Below, piece by piece: positions 20,451 to 29,747 of a stretch of 46,669 nt of DNA; the first letter of the stretch is position 1, and each line of letters begins with the position of its first letter. The stretch covers positions 1 through 46,669 of the forward strand of contig MEFV01000023.1 of assembly GCA_001725255.1 (NCBI GenBank). Direction: 5' to 3'. Position numbers and translations under genes: made by a program. The DNA is from Comamonas sp. SCN 67-35 (lineage in GTDB: Bacteria; Pseudomonadota; Gammaproteobacteria; Burkholderiales; Burkholderiaceae_C). The notes beneath the pieces are model-generated. The model saw nothing but the letters and a program-made list of their open reading frames with translations. It ran no database searches and was not told the origin of the DNA.

Positions 20451-20810
20451 TTATCTCTTGAGCCAGGGCCTCGCGCCGGCGACTACGTGCATGTGCAGGT
20501 GATAGACCTCCTGACCACCCTCCGTGCCGGTATTGATCTGCAGCCGATAGCCGCCCTCGGGATAGGGATTGCTGCCCTGCGCTCGCGCGAGCCTGGGGCC
20601 CAGCAGCAGCATGTGCGCCAGGAGCTTCTCGTGCTCCGGGCCCGCCTGCTCCATCGAGGCGATGTGCTCCTTGGGCACGATGAGGAAATGGATGGGTGCC
20701 CAGGGATGGATGTCCTTGAAGGCATAGACGAGATCGTCTTCGTGGACTTTCTGCGATGGAATCTTTCCCTCGATGATCTTGCAGAACAGGCAATCGGGAT
20801 CGTGGTGCAT
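20451..20810 (-). CDS. hinT: HIT family purine nucleoside phosphoramidase HinT
   Basis: HinT hydrolyses adenosine 5'-phosphoramidates and lysyl-adenylate. The 119-residue product has the zinc-site CLFCKII near the N-terminus and the histidine triad HLHMH (about residues 105-109). ATG 20810 gives the usual N-terminus MHHDPDCLFCKI; the longer upstream frame belongs to the opposite reading of the patatin gene. Located between the patatin-like gene and tatA, the same neighbourhood as in other Burkholderiales his-tat clusters. Confidence 0.95.
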   Translation of the reverse strand: MHHDPDCLFCKIIEGKIPSQKVHEDDLVYAFKDIHPWAPIHFLIVPKEHIASMEQAGPEHEKLLAHMLLLGPRLARAQGSNPYPEGGYRLQINTGTEGGQEVYHLHMHVVAGARPWLKR

Positions 20811-20832
20811 GGGTTTCTCCAGGAAAGCTCTC

Positions 20833-21858
20833 TCAGGCGTCGTCGCCTGACTCGAAGGTACAGCGCACGCCGACATCGTGGCGATGAGCCTGCAGCCAGC
20901 GCCGGCCCTCTTCACGCCCCAACTCGAACAACTGGCGCAGGAACGCCAGATCGGCGCGCATCTTGCTGGCCGCGCCGAAATCCGCCAGCGCCGCGCCGCC
21001 ATCGATGCGATGCACGCGCACGTCCCTGTAGCGCCCGGGGTCGAGCTTGCCTTCGGCCAGCAGACGGCGAACGAATTCGATGGCGCGCAACTCGGCCAGC
21101 AGGCTGGCGTTGAACGTGACTTCGTTCATGCGGTCCATGATGTCGCTGGCGTTGTCGGGCAGAGCCTTGTGCTGCACCGGGTTGATCTGCACCAGCAGCA
21201 CATCGCTGCATTTGGTGTGGTAGATCAGTGGATGCAGGGCCGGGTTGCCGGAGTAGCCGCCGTCCCAATAATGCTCGCCCTTGATCTCGACCGCCTGGAA
21301 CACCATCGGCAAGCAGGCGGACGCCATGACCGATTCCATGCACAGGCTCTTGCCGGTGAAAATCTCGCCACGCCCCGTGCGTACATTCGTGGCGCAGACG
21401 AAGACCTTGGGCACCAGCGCGTGCTCGGCGCCCAGCAGTTCGAAGTCCACCGTGCGCGCCAGCAGATCACGCAGGGGATTGATGTCCAGCGGATTCGTCT
21501 GATAGGGCGAAAACCACTGCGTCATCATGCTCATCAGTGGATTGCCCTGCAGCGGGGTGCTCCACATCAGCGTGCCCAGCGCGCCCACGCCTTCCCAGAG
21601 GGTCTTGAGCGTCTCGCGCGCCAGTGCGCACCCCTTGGCGTGAATTTCCTTCCTGTCCTTGCTTTTCTTGGCGGCCTGCGCAAAGCCGTGGACCATCGCC
21701 ACCGCGTTCATCGCGCCGGCACTGGTGCCGCTGATGCCGGCGAACTCGAACTGGCCGTCTTCCAGCAGCGCATCGAGCACGCCCCAGGTGAACGCGCCGT
21801 GCGAGCCGCCGCCTTGCAGCGCGATGTTCAGGGCAGGCCGCGGACCGGAATCAGGCAT
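20833..21858 (-). CDS. Patatin-like phospholipase
   Basis: A 341-residue patatin-domain protein with the oxyanion motif GGGSHG (16-21), the nucleophile elbow GTSAG (Ser46) and the catalytic DGG (Asp199, in YWDGGYSGNP). The Ser-Asp dyad is complete, so lipid acyl hydrolase activity is expected; substrate unknown. No signal peptide is evident. It overlaps the end of the DUF4870-type membrane protein gene by 8 bases (21851-21858), placing it in the hisE...tat transcript. I do not remember a patatin gene as a standard part of this cluster. Confidence 0.9.
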   Translation of the reverse strand: MPDSGPRPALNIALQGGGSHGAFTWGVLDALLEDGQFEFAGISGTSAGAMNAVAMVHGFAQAAKKSKDRKEIHAKGCALARETLKTLWEGVGALGTLMWSTPLQGNPLMSMMTQWFSPYQTNPLDINPLRDLLARTVDFELLGAEHALVPKVFVCATNVRTGRGEIFTGKSLCMESVMASACLPMVFQAVEIKGEHYWDGGYSGNPALHPLIYHTKCSDVLLVQINPVQHKALPDNASDIMDRMNEVTFNASLLAELRAIEFVRRLLAEGKLDPGRYRDVRVHRIDGGAALADFGAASKMRADLAFLRQLFELGREEGRRWLQAHRHDVGVRCTFESGDDA

Positions 21859-22237
21859 CGACGGCCCTTCCCTCGTTCATGCTGACCATGCCGCGCACGA
21901 TGCGGTAGAGAAACCAGATCGAAATCAGGCCCCACGCGATCCAGCCCGGCAACAGAAAGAAGAACCACAGCGGCGCCGTCACGATGTAGAGCACACCGGC
22001 CCAGATCACGCTGCGGATGCGCCAGGAAAAATGGCTGGCCTGCCAGGTGCCGGCCGCATCGCCCTTTTTCACGAGATCGATGATCAGCGCCACGATGAGC
22101 AGCGCCGCGCTGGGCTGCGCGCCGGGCATCACCGCCGCGATGGCGACGATCAGGTGCAGCAGGTAGCTGATCCAGCCGAAGGTCTTGAGCGACTCGGCGC
22201 GTTCATCGGGCGTCACATCGATGATGTCGTCATTCAT
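21851..22237 (-). CDS. DUF4870-like small membrane protein
   Basis: A 128-residue protein with an acidic cytoplasmic N-terminus and about three to four hydrophobic segments ([64 protein letters not shown]). It resembles the DUF4870 proteins that often follow hisE in Burkholderiales. The start overlaps the hisE stop (ATGA) and the end overlaps the patatin gene. Function unknown. Confidence 0.8.
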   Translation of the reverse strand: MNDDIIDVTPDERAESLKTFGWISYLLHLIVAIAAVMPGAQPSAALLIVALIIDLVKKGDAAGTWQASHFSWRIRSVIWAGVLYIVTAPLWFFFLLPGWIAWGLISIWFLYRIVRGMVSMNEGRAVDA

Positions 22238-22620
22238 TTGCCACCCTCCTCGGCCGCTGCCCGCTCGGTGAGCTTGCGCAGTGCCTTTTCTTCCAGCCCG
22301 CTCATGCCTTCACGGCGCTCCAGTTCATGGATCACGTCCGCAGGCGTGAGGCCGAAATGCGCCAGCGCCACCATGCAGTGAAACCACAGATCGGCGACTT
22401 CATAGACGATCTTGGCCGGGTCGCCGCCGTGCTCCACGTCCTTGGCGGCCATGACGACCTCGGTGGCTTCTTCGCCCACCTTCTTGAGGAAGGCGTCCGG
22501 CCCCTTGGCCAGCAGGCGTGCCACGTAGCTGGTGGCAGGATCGCCACCGTGCGACGGCTTGCGGCTTTCGATCACGGCGGCCAGGCGCGCCAGTGCGTCG
22601 TTCGATGTCATGGTGCTCAT
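22234..22620 (-). CDS. hisE: Phosphoribosyl-ATP pyrophosphatase HisE
   Basis: HisE hydrolyses phosphoribosyl-ATP to phosphoribosyl-AMP, the second step of histidine synthesis. The 128-residue product is an all-helical MazG-like protein with [14 protein letters not shown] and the acidic YEVADLWFH metal-binding helix. Separate from HisI here, but the start codon overlaps the hisI stop (ATGA at 22617-22620). ATG 22620 gives [13 protein letters not shown] three codons on is an alternative start. Confidence 0.96.
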   Translation of the reverse strand: MSTMTSNDALARLAAVIESRKPSHGGDPATSYVARLLAKGPDAFLKKVGEEATEVVMAAKDVEHGGDPAKIVYEVADLWFHCMVALAHFGLTPADVIHELERREGMSGLEEKALRKLTERAAAEEGGK

Positions 22621-23021
22621 GTGTAGATCTTCGACGGGTCTTTCAAGACCGGGTCCACGGCCTGCCACGCACCGTCCTTGAGCACGCTGAAGAAGCAGCT
22701 GTGGCGGCCCGTGTGGCAGGCGATGCCGGGGCTGTGGCCGGTCTGGGTAACCTTGAGCAGCACCACGTCCCTGTCGCAATCGACGCGGATTTCGTGCACC
22801 TGCTGCACGTGACCCGATTCTTCGCCCTTGTACCAGAGCCTGCCGCGCGAGCGGCTGAAGTAGACCGCGCGCCCGAGCGCCGCCGTCTGCGCCAGGGCCT
22901 CGCGGTTCATCCAGGCGAGCATCAGCACGTCGCCCGTGGTCTGCTCCTGGGCGATCGCGGGGATCAGGCCCTGGGCGTCCCAGCGGACTTGGGAGAGCCA
23001 GTCGGCATCGAGTTCAGGCAT
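22617..23021 (-). CDS. hisI: Phosphoribosyl-AMP cyclohydrolase HisI
   Basis: HisI opens the adenine ring of phosphoribosyl-AMP, the third step of histidine synthesis. The 134-residue product has the metal-binding DCDRD segment and the zinc cysteines in [12 protein letters not shown], along with the typical [10 protein letters not shown] and [13 protein letters not shown]. It follows hisF after 67 bases and overlaps hisE. The hisF-hisI gap contains a stretch that may be a decayed copy of the dispersed repeat. Confidence 0.96.
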   Translation of the reverse strand: MPELDADWLSQVRWDAQGLIPAIAQEQTTGDVLMLAWMNREALAQTAALGRAVYFSRSRGRLWYKGEESGHVQQVHEIRVDCDRDVVLLKVTQTGHSPGIACHTGRHSCFFSVLKDGAWQAVDPVLKDPSKIYT

Positions 23022-23088
23022 GATTACTATTCATTCAGGAGCTGACTGCGCATGCGTGGTGCGCGTCAAACCCGTATTTCATTCAAAT

Positions 23089-23868
23089 TCACAGGCGCAC
23101 GGGAATTCCGCGCGATTGCAGGTGCTCCTTGGCCTGCCTGACCGTGAACTCACCGTAGTGGAAGATGCTCGCCGCCAGCACGGCATCCGCACCGCCTATG
23201 GTCACGCCGTCGGCCAGATGGTCGAGGGTGCCCACGCCACCTGAGGCAATCACGGGCACTTCGACCGCATCGCTGACCGCCCGCGTCAGCGCCAGATCAA
23301 AACCGGATCTGGTCCCGTCGCGATCCATGCTGGTGAGCAAAATCTCCCCCGCGCCGCGCCGCGTCATCTCGATGGCCCACGCCACGGCATCCAGCCCGGT
23401 GTTCTTGCGCCCGCCATGGCTGTACACGTCCCAGCCCTCGCCACGCGCAGTCGCATCGGCACCCTGCCGGCGCTTGGCGTCGATCGCCACGACGATGCAT
23501 TGCGCGCCGTATCTGGCCGAGGCATCGCTGATCACGTCCGGATTGGAAATGGCGGCCGAGTTGAAGCTCGTCTTGTCCGCTCCGGCATTGAGCAGGCGGC
23601 GCACATCCGCCACGCTGCGCACGCCGCCGCCCACGGTCAGCGGGATGAAGACCTGGCTGGCCACGGCCTCGATGATGGGCAAAATGAGGTCGCGCTCATC
23701 GCTCGTGGCCGTGATGTCCAGGAAGGTGAGTTCATCGGCGCCCTGCTCGTTGTAGCGCGCCGCGATTTCGACCGGATCGCCCGCATCGCGCAGTTCGACG
23801 AAATTGACGCCCTTGACCACGCGACCGCCCGTCACGTCAAGGCATGGAATGATGCGTTTGGCAAGCAT
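23089..23868 (-). CDS. hisF: Imidazole glycerol phosphate synthase cyclase subunit HisF
   Basis: HisF is the (beta/alpha)8 cyclase that receives ammonia from HisH and makes IGP and AICAR. The 259-residue product starts [12 protein letters not shown] with the catalytic Asp of the first strand, has the second catalytic Asp in [17 protein letters not shown] half and [10 protein letters not shown], and the phosphate sites typical of the family. ATG 23868 was chosen; earlier in-frame codons do not belong to the family. hisF is separated from hisA by a 1.3-kb HD-domain gene on the other strand. Confidence 0.96.
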   Translation of the reverse strand: MLAKRIIPCLDVTGGRVVKGVNFVELRDAGDPVEIAARYNEQGADELTFLDITATSDERDLILPIIEAVASQVFIPLTVGGGVRSVADVRRLLNAGADKTSFNSAAISNPDVISDASARYGAQCIVVAIDAKRRQGADATARGEGWDVYSHGGRKNTGLDAVAWAIEMTRRGAGEILLTSMDRDGTRSGFDLALTRAVSDAVEVPVIASGGVGTLDHLADGVTIGGADAVLAASIFHYGEFTVRQAKEHLQSRGIPVRL

Positions 23869-23984
23869 GAATAAGCACGATAGGAACCGGGTGCAAAAGA
23901 TACCACGCGCCGCCGTGTCTCGGGCAACCACGGGCCTGCACTCGGTATATTCGAGGAGTTATTTTTCCGCCCCCGCCCTGCCCC

Positions 23985-25328
23985 ATGGTTACCAGCGCCG
24001 CACCTGAAATTCCTGACGCACCAGATCCCGAGAACACGTGGGCGCCGACACACTACCAGCGCGCCATCCTCGCGGTGTGCGAACGCCGGGCAGTGTCGAC
24101 GGCAAAGGCCGTCTTCACGAACACGGGCATCAAGTTGGTGGAAGGCGGCGTGCGCCTGAACCAGGACATGTACTGGCGGCTGGCCCGCCACGACTTGCGC
24201 GCCCCCCTGGAGGAGCTGCTGACGATCGAAGACCTCGTGAGCACCTCCTCGCTGGTCGAGCTGGCACGCGAGCAGTGCCAGCACGAGCCGCTGCTGCACC
24301 TGTTGGCGCAAGACGGCAGGAATGCCATTCCCACCTCAGCACTGGTGGCACCACTGCAGGCCATGAGCCTGCCCAGGCCGCTGGCGTTCATGCTCAGCGT
24401 CATGCGCGAACAATTTCCCGAACAGTACACCCACGCCATGCACGTGGCGCTGGTGGCGATCTATCTCGGAGCCCGGGCCAACTGGAGCAAGGGCGAATGC
24501 ACGAGCCTGGCGGCGGCCGGCCTGCTGCACGACATCGGCACACTGCACATCGATCCCGTCTGGCTGGACAGCACCAGAAAGCTCACGGGGCCCGAGCGCG
24601 AACAGCTGGCCAAGCACCCGATCATCGCGGCGCAACTGGTCAACGCCTGCGAGGTCTATCCGCGCTCGGTGGCGGTCGCCATCCTCGAACACCACGAGCG
24701 CATGGACGGCAGCGGTTATCCGCGCGGCACTCGCGCCACGCAGATCTCACCCCTGGGGCAGGTGCTGCTGCTGGCGGAAGTGGTGGCGGCCTTCTTCGAA
24801 AAATACGCCAATGACGGCGCGGCCGTGCGCCTCTCGCTCACCTTGCGTCTGGGTCACCACAAATTTCCCGCCGATCTGGCGCAGTTGCTGCTGCCCATCC
24901 TGCCGGCCAACAACATCCAGACCGGCAATGCCAACGATCTGCAGCAGGTGCAGCACATCAGCGCACAGATCGAGAGGGCGCTGGCCCACTGGAGCCAGCT
25001 CCAGCCGGAACCGCAAGCCCCTCCCGATGCGCAAGGCGACTCGGGGCAGGCATCGGTCTTCATCACGCAGCGCATCCAGGCCCTGCAACGCAGCCTGTTC
25101 GATGCCGGTTGTCATCCCGAGCAACAGGGTGAGCTGATCCCCCTGCTGCAAGACGACACGCAAGGGCTCAAGGAAATGCTGTTTCTGGTGCGCGAGGCGA
25201 TGTGGCAGCTGCAGTCGATTGCCAACACGGTGACCACGCGCTGGCCGCGGATCGCGAGCAGCAGCGACGCGAGCGACATCGCCGTCTGCCAATGGCGCGA
25301 CGCGCTCGTTGCGCCCGACGGGGATTGA
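23985..25328 (+). CDS. HD-GYP domain protein with altered HD motif
   Basis: A 447-residue cytoplasmic protein (no signal or membrane helix). Residues about 140-280 form an HD-GYP-type domain: His150/His153, HDIGT (182-186), His211, HHE (236-238) and DGSGYP (241-246). HD-GYP enzymes degrade cyclic di-GMP; their signature is HDIGK, and here the Lys is Thr186, so activity may differ. The N-terminal 130 residues and C-terminal 160 residues match nothing I recognise; the C-terminal part is helical. The gene runs opposite to the his genes, between divergent hisF (about 116 bases) and convergent hisA (14 bases), and has no evident link to histidine synthesis. Confidence 0.8.
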   Translation: MVTSAAPEIPDAPDPENTWAPTHYQRAILAVCERRAVSTAKAVFTNTGIKLVEGGVRLNQDMYWRLARHDLRAPLEELLTIEDLVSTSSLVELAREQCQHEPLLHLLAQDGRNAIPTSALVAPLQAMSLPRPLAFMLSVMREQFPEQYTHAMHVALVAIYLGARANWSKGECTSLAAAGLLHDIGTLHIDPVWLDSTRKLTGPEREQLAKHPIIAAQLVNACEVYPRSVAVAILEHHERMDGSGYPRGTRATQISPLGQVLLLAEVVAAFFEKYANDGAAVRLSLTLRLGHHKFPADLAQLLLPILPANNIQTGNANDLQQVQHISAQIERALAHWSQLQPEPQAPPDAQGDSGQASVFITQRIQALQRSLFDAGCHPEQQGELIPLLQDDTQGLKEMLFLVREAMWQLQSIANTVTTRWPRIASSSDASDIAVCQWRDALVAPDGD

Positions 25329-25342
25329 AGGGGGCGCTGCTC

Positions 25343-26083
25343 CTAGGCGGTCAATTCATCGGCACGGCTTTGCGCCGCCGCAAAATCCAGCTCGCCGGAG
25401 TAGATCGCGCGCCCGCAAATCACGCCCTCGATGCCTTCGCCCTCGACGGCGCACAGCTGCTCGATGTCCGCCATGCCCGCCAGACCGCCCGAGGCGATCA
25501 CCGGAATGCTCAGGGCCTGGGCCAGCTTGACGGTGGCGTCCACGTTGATGCCGGTCAGCATGCCATCGCGGCCGATGTCGGTGTAGACGACGGACTCCAC
25601 GCCCCAATCCTCGAACTTGCGTGCCAGGTCGACGACCTCGTGACCCGTGAGCTTGCTCCAGCCATCGGTCGCGACCTTCCCGTCCTTGGCGTCGAGCCCG
25701 ACGATGATGTGTCCGCCGAACGCGCTGCAGGCATCCTGCAGGAAGCCCGGGTTCTTGACCGCTGCGGTGCCGATGATGACGTACTCCAGCCCCGCGTCCA
25801 GGTACAACTCGATCGTGTCCAGATCGCGGATGCCGCCACCGAGCTGCACCGGGATCTCGCTGCCGACGGCCTTGAGGATGGACTTGATGGCCGTGCGATT
25901 CTTCGGCTGACCGGCAAATGCGCCATTCAGATCCACCAGATGCAGACGCCTGGCCCCGGCATCGAGCCATTGCCGCGCCATGGCAGCAGGGTCTTCGCCA
26001 AAGGTGGTGGCTTGTTTCATGTCGCCTTGCTTGAGGCGTACGCAGTGACCGTCCTTGAGGTCGATGGCAGGGATGAGCAGCAT
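25343..26083 (-). CDS. hisA: Phosphoribosylformimino-AICAR ribotide isomerase HisA
   Basis: HisA performs the Amadori isomerisation of ProFAR to PRFAR. The 246-residue (beta/alpha)8 protein begins [20 protein letters not shown] with the catalytic Asp8, and has the second catalytic Asp in [18 protein letters not shown] and [11 protein letters not shown] are the phosphate-binding loops. It follows hisH by 48 bases and ends 14 bases from the convergent HD-GYP gene. Confidence 0.97.
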   Translation of the reverse strand: MLLIPAIDLKDGHCVRLKQGDMKQATTFGEDPAAMARQWLDAGARRLHLVDLNGAFAGQPKNRTAIKSILKAVGSEIPVQLGGGIRDLDTIELYLDAGLEYVIIGTAAVKNPGFLQDACSAFGGHIIVGLDAKDGKVATDGWSKLTGHEVVDLARKFEDWGVESVVYTDIGRDGMLTGINVDATVKLAQALSIPVIASGGLAGMADIEQLCAVEGEGIEGVICGRAIYSGELDFAAAQSRADELTA

Positions 26084-26131
26084 GGTCGAGGAATGACGGC
26101 AGGGTCCGGGGTGGACCGACCAGGTTGAACG

Positions 26132-26800
26132 TCAGGGATTCCAGTGCAGGAAATTACGGTAAAGGCGCAGCCCCTGGGTCGCGCTTTTTTCAGGGTGAAA
26201 CTGGGTAGCGAAAAGGTTACCACGTGCAACGGCCGATGCAAAGGGGCCGCCGTAATCCGTCTCACCCACGCCATGCGTTGGGTCAAGCGGCTGTGCGTAA
26301 TAGCTGTGCACGAAGTAGAAAAAACTCTCGTCGGGCACGCCTTGCCACAGCGCGTGCGCGCGGCCCTCGTGCGACACCTGGCGCACGCGGTTCCAGCCCA
26401 TGTGCGGCACTTTGTAGCGACTGCTGTCGGGCTGCCTGCGACCGGCCAGATCAAAGCGCTGCACCCGGCCGGGGATCAGGTTCAGGCCATCGACCTCGCC
26501 TTCGGTGCTGTGGGTGAGCAGCATCTGCATGCCGACGCACACGCCGAAGAGTGGCTTGGCAGCCGCCGCTTCCAGCACCGCCTCGCGCAGCCCGGATTGC
26601 TCAAGCTCACGCATGCAGTCCGGCATCGCGCCCTGCCCCGGCAGCACCACGCGGGCCGCATCGCGCACCACGGCCGCCTCATGGGTGACAACCACGTTCC
26701 AGCCTTCGCCTTGCGCTGCGGCGCTCACCGCCTGCGAGACGGAGCGCAGATTGCCCATGCCATAGTCGACGACGGCGACTGTCTTCGCTTTTGATTGCAT
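26132..26800 (-). CDS. hisH: Imidazole glycerol phosphate synthase glutaminase subunit HisH
   Basis: HisH is the class I glutamine amidotransferase that supplies ammonia to HisF. The 222-residue product has the nucleophile Cys in [10 protein letters not shown] and the His-Glu pair in QFHPEKS. The oxyanion-strand motif usually written PGVGA reads PGQGAM here. The start ATG lies inside a copy of the dispersed repeat (AGCTATGC), so the repeat supplies the 5' end of the gene. About 43 bases separate it from hisB. Confidence 0.95.
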   Translation of the reverse strand: MQSKAKTVAVVDYGMGNLRSVSQAVSAAAQGEGWNVVVTHEAAVVRDAARVVLPGQGAMPDCMRELEQSGLREAVLEAAAAKPLFGVCVGMQMLLTHSTEGEVDGLNLIPGRVQRFDLAGRRQPDSSRYKVPHMGWNRVRQVSHEGRAHALWQGVPDESFFYFVHSYYAQPLDPTHGVGETDYGGPFASAVARGNLFATQFHPEKSATQGLRLYRNFLHWNP

Positions 26801-26843
26801 AGCTGCTCACGCTTGCCCAGCAAGCGTTGGAGACCAATTTTGC
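26794..26843 (+). repeat. Dispersed short repeat, copy c (hisB-hisH gap)
   Basis: ATAGCTGCTCACGCTTG followed by a CAAGCGTTGG and CCAATTTTG half fills the whole gap between hisB and hisH and includes the hisH start codon on the other strand. The AGCT...CGCTTG core and the inner inverted pair CGCTTG/CAAGCG match copies at about 199, 4036, 35131 and 40127. Confidence 0.6.
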
Positions 26844-27467
26844 TTACAGGGTGCCCTTGGTGGATGGAATCACGCCACTGGCACGCGGATCAATTTCCAA
26901 GGCCGCGCGCATGGCACGGGCAAACGCCTTGAACGCCGTCTCGCACTGGTGGTGCGCGTTCGTGCCCTTGAGGTTGTCGATGTGCAGCGTCACCCCGGCG
27001 TGGTTGACGAAGCCCTGGAAAAATTCATGCACCAGTTGCGTGTCGAAGCCTCCGATCATGGCGGCGGTGAACGCCATATCCAGATGCAGGCCGGGCCGCC
27101 CCGAAAAATCGACCACCACGCGCGTGAGCGCCTCATCGAGCGGCACATAGGCATGGCCGTAGCGGCGCAGGCCCTTCTTGTCGCCCACCGCACGCGCCAC
27201 CGCCTGTCCGAGCGTGATGCCCACATCTTCCACGCTGTGGTGGCCGTCGATGTGCAGGTCGCCGTCGCATTGCACCTCCAGGTCGATGAGACCGTGGCGC
27301 GCGATCTGGTCGAGCATGTGATCGAAAAAGCCGATGCCGGTGTTCAGGCGCGCCTGGCCGCTGCCGTCCAGGTTCACACGCACGCGCACGCGCGTCTCGG
27401 CGGTGTCGCGACTCACTTCCGCGGTACGGTCGGTATGGGCGGAGGCCACAAGTGCAGATGAGGTCAT
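26844..27467 (-). CDS. hisB: Imidazoleglycerol-phosphate dehydratase HisB
   Basis: HisB (dehydratase only, no HisNB phosphatase domain) converts IGP to imidazole acetol phosphate. The 207-residue product has both manganese-binding motifs, [14 protein letters not shown] with [10 protein letters not shown] and the second-half HEFFQGF...[16 protein letters not shown]. Its start overlaps the hisC stop (ATGA). Confidence 0.97.
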   Translation of the reverse strand: MTSSALVASAHTDRTAEVSRDTAETRVRVRVNLDGSGQARLNTGIGFFDHMLDQIARHGLIDLEVQCDGDLHIDGHHSVEDVGITLGQAVARAVGDKKGLRRYGHAYVPLDEALTRVVVDFSGRPGLHLDMAFTAAMIGGFDTQLVHEFFQGFVNHAGVTLHIDNLKGTNAHHQCETAFKAFARAMRAALEIDPRASGVIPSTKGTL

Positions 27468-28591
27468 AGCGAAGCCCGAAGCGCCTGCAGCAGGGCGGTG
27501 TTTTCTTCGGCCGTGCCCACCGTCAGCCGCAGGCAGTTGGTCAGGAGTGAGTGCATTGTAGAAACGTTCTTCACGAGCACCTTGCGCTCGTGCAATCCGG
27601 CAAAGGCGCGCGCCGCATCGGGCACACGCACGAGGATCATGTTCGCCTCGCTGGCAAACGCCTGCACGCCCGGCATGCGCGCGAGTTCGCCCAGCACCCG
27701 CGCCCGCTGCCCGCGGATGTCGCGCGCCTGCGCGGCGAAAACCTCCTCATGCTCCAGCGCGAACAGGGCGCATTCGGCGTTGAGCACGCTCACGTTGTAG
27801 GGCGGGCGCACCTTGTCGATTTCGCGGATCAGGGCGTCGTCGCCCATCAGGTAACCGAGCCGCACCCCCGCAAGGCCGAACTTGCTGAGCGTGCGCAGCA
27901 CCAGCACGTGACCATGGCGCGCAGGCGCGGCGCGCACCGAATCCATCCAGCTGCGCGCGGCAAAGGGCTGATAGGCTTCATCGACCACCACGAGCCCCCC
28001 TTGCGCGCCCTGCGCCTCGATGAGGCGCCGCATCGTCGCTTCGCTCCACAAGGTGCCCGTGGGGTTGTTCGGATAAGCCAGATAGACGATGCTCGGGCGG
28101 TGGCGTTCGATCGCCTGGAGCATCGCGGCCTCGTCCAGCGAAAAATCGGCCTTGAGCGGCACGCCGTGATAAGTCAGCCCCTGCAGCTGCGCGCTCATCG
28201 CATACATCACGAAACCCGGCTCGGGCCCGACGATGCCGGCCCCAGGCACGTCGCAGGCGAGCGCGAGCAGGCTGATGAGCTCGTCCGAACCATTGCCTAG
28301 CATCAGGGACCAGCCCCGCGGGGGGTTCGCGTAGCGCGTGAGAGCCGCACGCAGATCGGCCAGGCGCGCACCCGGATAGCGATTGACCGCCACCTGCCCC
28401 AGACGCCGGCCCAGCTCGGCCTGCAAGGCTGCAGGCAGGTGGTGGGGGTTCTCCATCGCATCGAGCTTGATCATGCCGTCCGATTCCTGCACGGCATAGG
28501 CATGCATGCCCTGCACATCGCGGCGGATACGGTTCAAGGGATTCAAGGCCTGGGCCGCAGGCGATTCCTGCGTGGTGTTTTCAGTGGTCAT
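27464..28591 (-). CDS. hisC: Histidinol-phosphate aminotransferase HisC
   Basis: HisC transaminates imidazole acetol phosphate to histidinol phosphate with PLP. The 375-residue fold-type I enzyme has [19 protein letters not shown] (the PLP-binding Asp) and [16 protein letters not shown] with the PLP-binding Lys. ATG 28591 gives the N-terminus [10 protein letters not shown]. In related genomes hisG and hisD precede it; here the next upstream gene is flhD, on the other strand, so hisC is the first gene of this his transcript. Confidence 0.95.
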   Translation of the reverse strand: MTTENTTQESPAAQALNPLNRIRRDVQGMHAYAVQESDGMIKLDAMENPHHLPAALQAELGRRLGQVAVNRYPGARLADLRAALTRYANPPRGWSLMLGNGSDELISLLALACDVPGAGIVGPEPGFVMYAMSAQLQGLTYHGVPLKADFSLDEAAMLQAIERHRPSIVYLAYPNNPTGTLWSEATMRRLIEAQGAQGGLVVVDEAYQPFAARSWMDSVRAAPARHGHVLVLRTLSKFGLAGVRLGYLMGDDALIREIDKVRPPYNVSVLNAECALFALEHEEVFAAQARDIRGQRARVLGELARMPGVQAFASEANMILVRVPDAARAFAGLHERKVLVKNVSTMHSLLTNCLRLTVGTAEENTALLQALRASL

Positions 28592-28659
28592 CACGCGCGA
28601 ATTTACACGCGTTTGACATGGCGCCGCGACAAGCCGCGCGCCGGCGCCGGTCGTGATCC

Positions 28660-28678
28660 CGAAATCCCCCCGATTTCG
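28660..28678. repeat. Perfect palindrome in the hisC-flhD intergenic region
   Basis: CGAAATC at 28660-28666 is followed by five C and then GATTTCG at 28672-28678. It lies in the 254-base divergent gap between hisC and flhD, 168 bases before the flhD start. It could be an operator or a transcript hairpin; no T-tract follows. The rest of the gap has no recognisable gene. A TTGACA at 28793-28798 has no matching -10. Confidence 0.45.
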
Positions 28679-28845
28679 CCCGCTTTTCGAGCTTGCGCCG
28701 ACGCACTTGTCGGGCAACTTCCTACAAGCGCGAACTCGACCGGATGACACCACATCGCGGCGCCCGCCGACTTATGTTTCTTTTGAGCGACTTTGACAAT
28801 GCATTTCAACGGATCAAGCCGATCCGGCCCCGAAAGGAATGCACC

Positions 28846-29175
28846 ATGACCAACGAACAGTTGCTCGCCGAAATCCGCGAAGCCAACCTGACCTACCTGA
28901 TGCTGGCGCAGAACCTGATCCGCCAGGACAAGGCCGAAGCGGTGTTCCGCCTGGGGCTGGGCGAAGAGGCGGCCGACATTCTCGCCGCGCTGTCCACGGG
29001 CCAGGTGCTCAAGCTGGCGTCGCGCAACACGCTGCTGTGCAGCTTCCGCGTGGACGACGAACTGGTGTGGAGCCTGCTCACCAGCCACAACACGCCGAAC
29101 AAGGTCGGCAACGAAGCCACCAACACGCTGCACGCCAACATCCTGATGGCCAGCCGCGTGGCTGAAGTCATCTGA
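28846..29175 (+). CDS. flhD: Flagellar master regulator subunit FlhD
   Basis: FlhD forms the FlhD4C2 complex with FlhC and activates class II flagellar promoters with sigma-70 RNA polymerase. The 109-residue product is nearly all helical and matches FlhD of Burkholderiales: MTNEQLLAEIREANLTYLML, then AQNLIRQDKAEAVFRLG and the ASRNTLLCSFRVDDE.VW segment. AAAGGAA precedes ATG 28846. flhC follows after 20 bases. motA/motB and che genes, often next downstream, are not present here. Confidence 0.95.
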   Translation: MTNEQLLAEIREANLTYLMLAQNLIRQDKAEAVFRLGLGEEAADILAALSTGQVLKLASRNTLLCSFRVDDELVWSLLTSHNTPNKVGNEATNTLHANILMASRVAEVI

Positions 29176-29195
29176 ACGCACGGGAGACACGCGCC

Positions 29196-29735
29196 ATGGC
29201 CACCGCCACCAAAAGTGTCCTGAACGAATCCCGGCAGATCGAACGCGCCGCCATGCTCATCGAGATGGGCGCGCGCATGCAGGTGCTGGAATCGGAGACC
29301 ACGCTCTCCTACGAGCGCCTGATCCGCCTGTACAAGGAAGTGGCCGGGCGCTCTCCCTCCAAGGGACAGCTGCCGTTTTCCACCGACTGGTTTCTCACCT
29401 GGCAGGAAAACATCCACAGCTCGCTGTTCCTGAACATCTACGAATACCTCTCCAAGGGCGTGGATCTGGATGCGGTGGAACTGCTGACCAAGGCGTACCG
29501 CCTGTACAACGAACAGGTACAGGCCGCCGAAATCGAGCCGCTGCTCTCGTTCACCCGCGCCTGGCGACTGGTGAAATTCGTCGACGCGGGCATGCTCACG
29601 CGCACCAAATGCAGCAAATGCAAGGGCCAGTTCGTCACCGAGCTGTACGAGAACCGGCACTACACCTGCGGCCTGTGCAACCCGCCTGCGCGCGCCGGCA
29701 AGAGCAAGGCCAAAGCCGCGCTCAAACTGCACTGA
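29196..29735 (+). CDS. flhC: Flagellar master regulator subunit FlhC
   Basis: FlhC is the main DNA-binding subunit of FlhD4C2. The 179-residue product carries the zinc-site cysteines Cys139, Cys142, Cys158 and Cys161 (TKCSKC...YTCGLC) and the conserved RAWRLVKFVDAGML. A basic tail of about 15 residues ends the protein. Transcribed with flhD; convergent with the flgO-like gene 12 bases away, with no clear terminator between. Confidence 0.95.
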   Translation: MATATKSVLNESRQIERAAMLIEMGARMQVLESETTLSYERLIRLYKEVAGRSPSKGQLPFSTDWFLTWQENIHSSLFLNIYEYLSKGVDLDAVELLTKAYRLYNEQVQAAEIEPLLSFTRAWRLVKFVDAGMLTRTKCSKCKGQFVTELYENRHYTCGLCNPPARAGKSKAKAALKLH

Positions 29736-29747
29736 AGGCCCGCGGAT

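Noticed and set aside
26132..26800. PGQGAM in HisH as a sign of a broken glutaminase
   Set aside because: The Cys, His and Glu of the catalytic triad are all present and the change is conservative in position; more likely normal variation.
28693..28845. Longer N-terminus of flhD
   Set aside because: The extra reading has no FlhD similarity and ATG 28846 has a good AAAGGAA ribosome-binding site.
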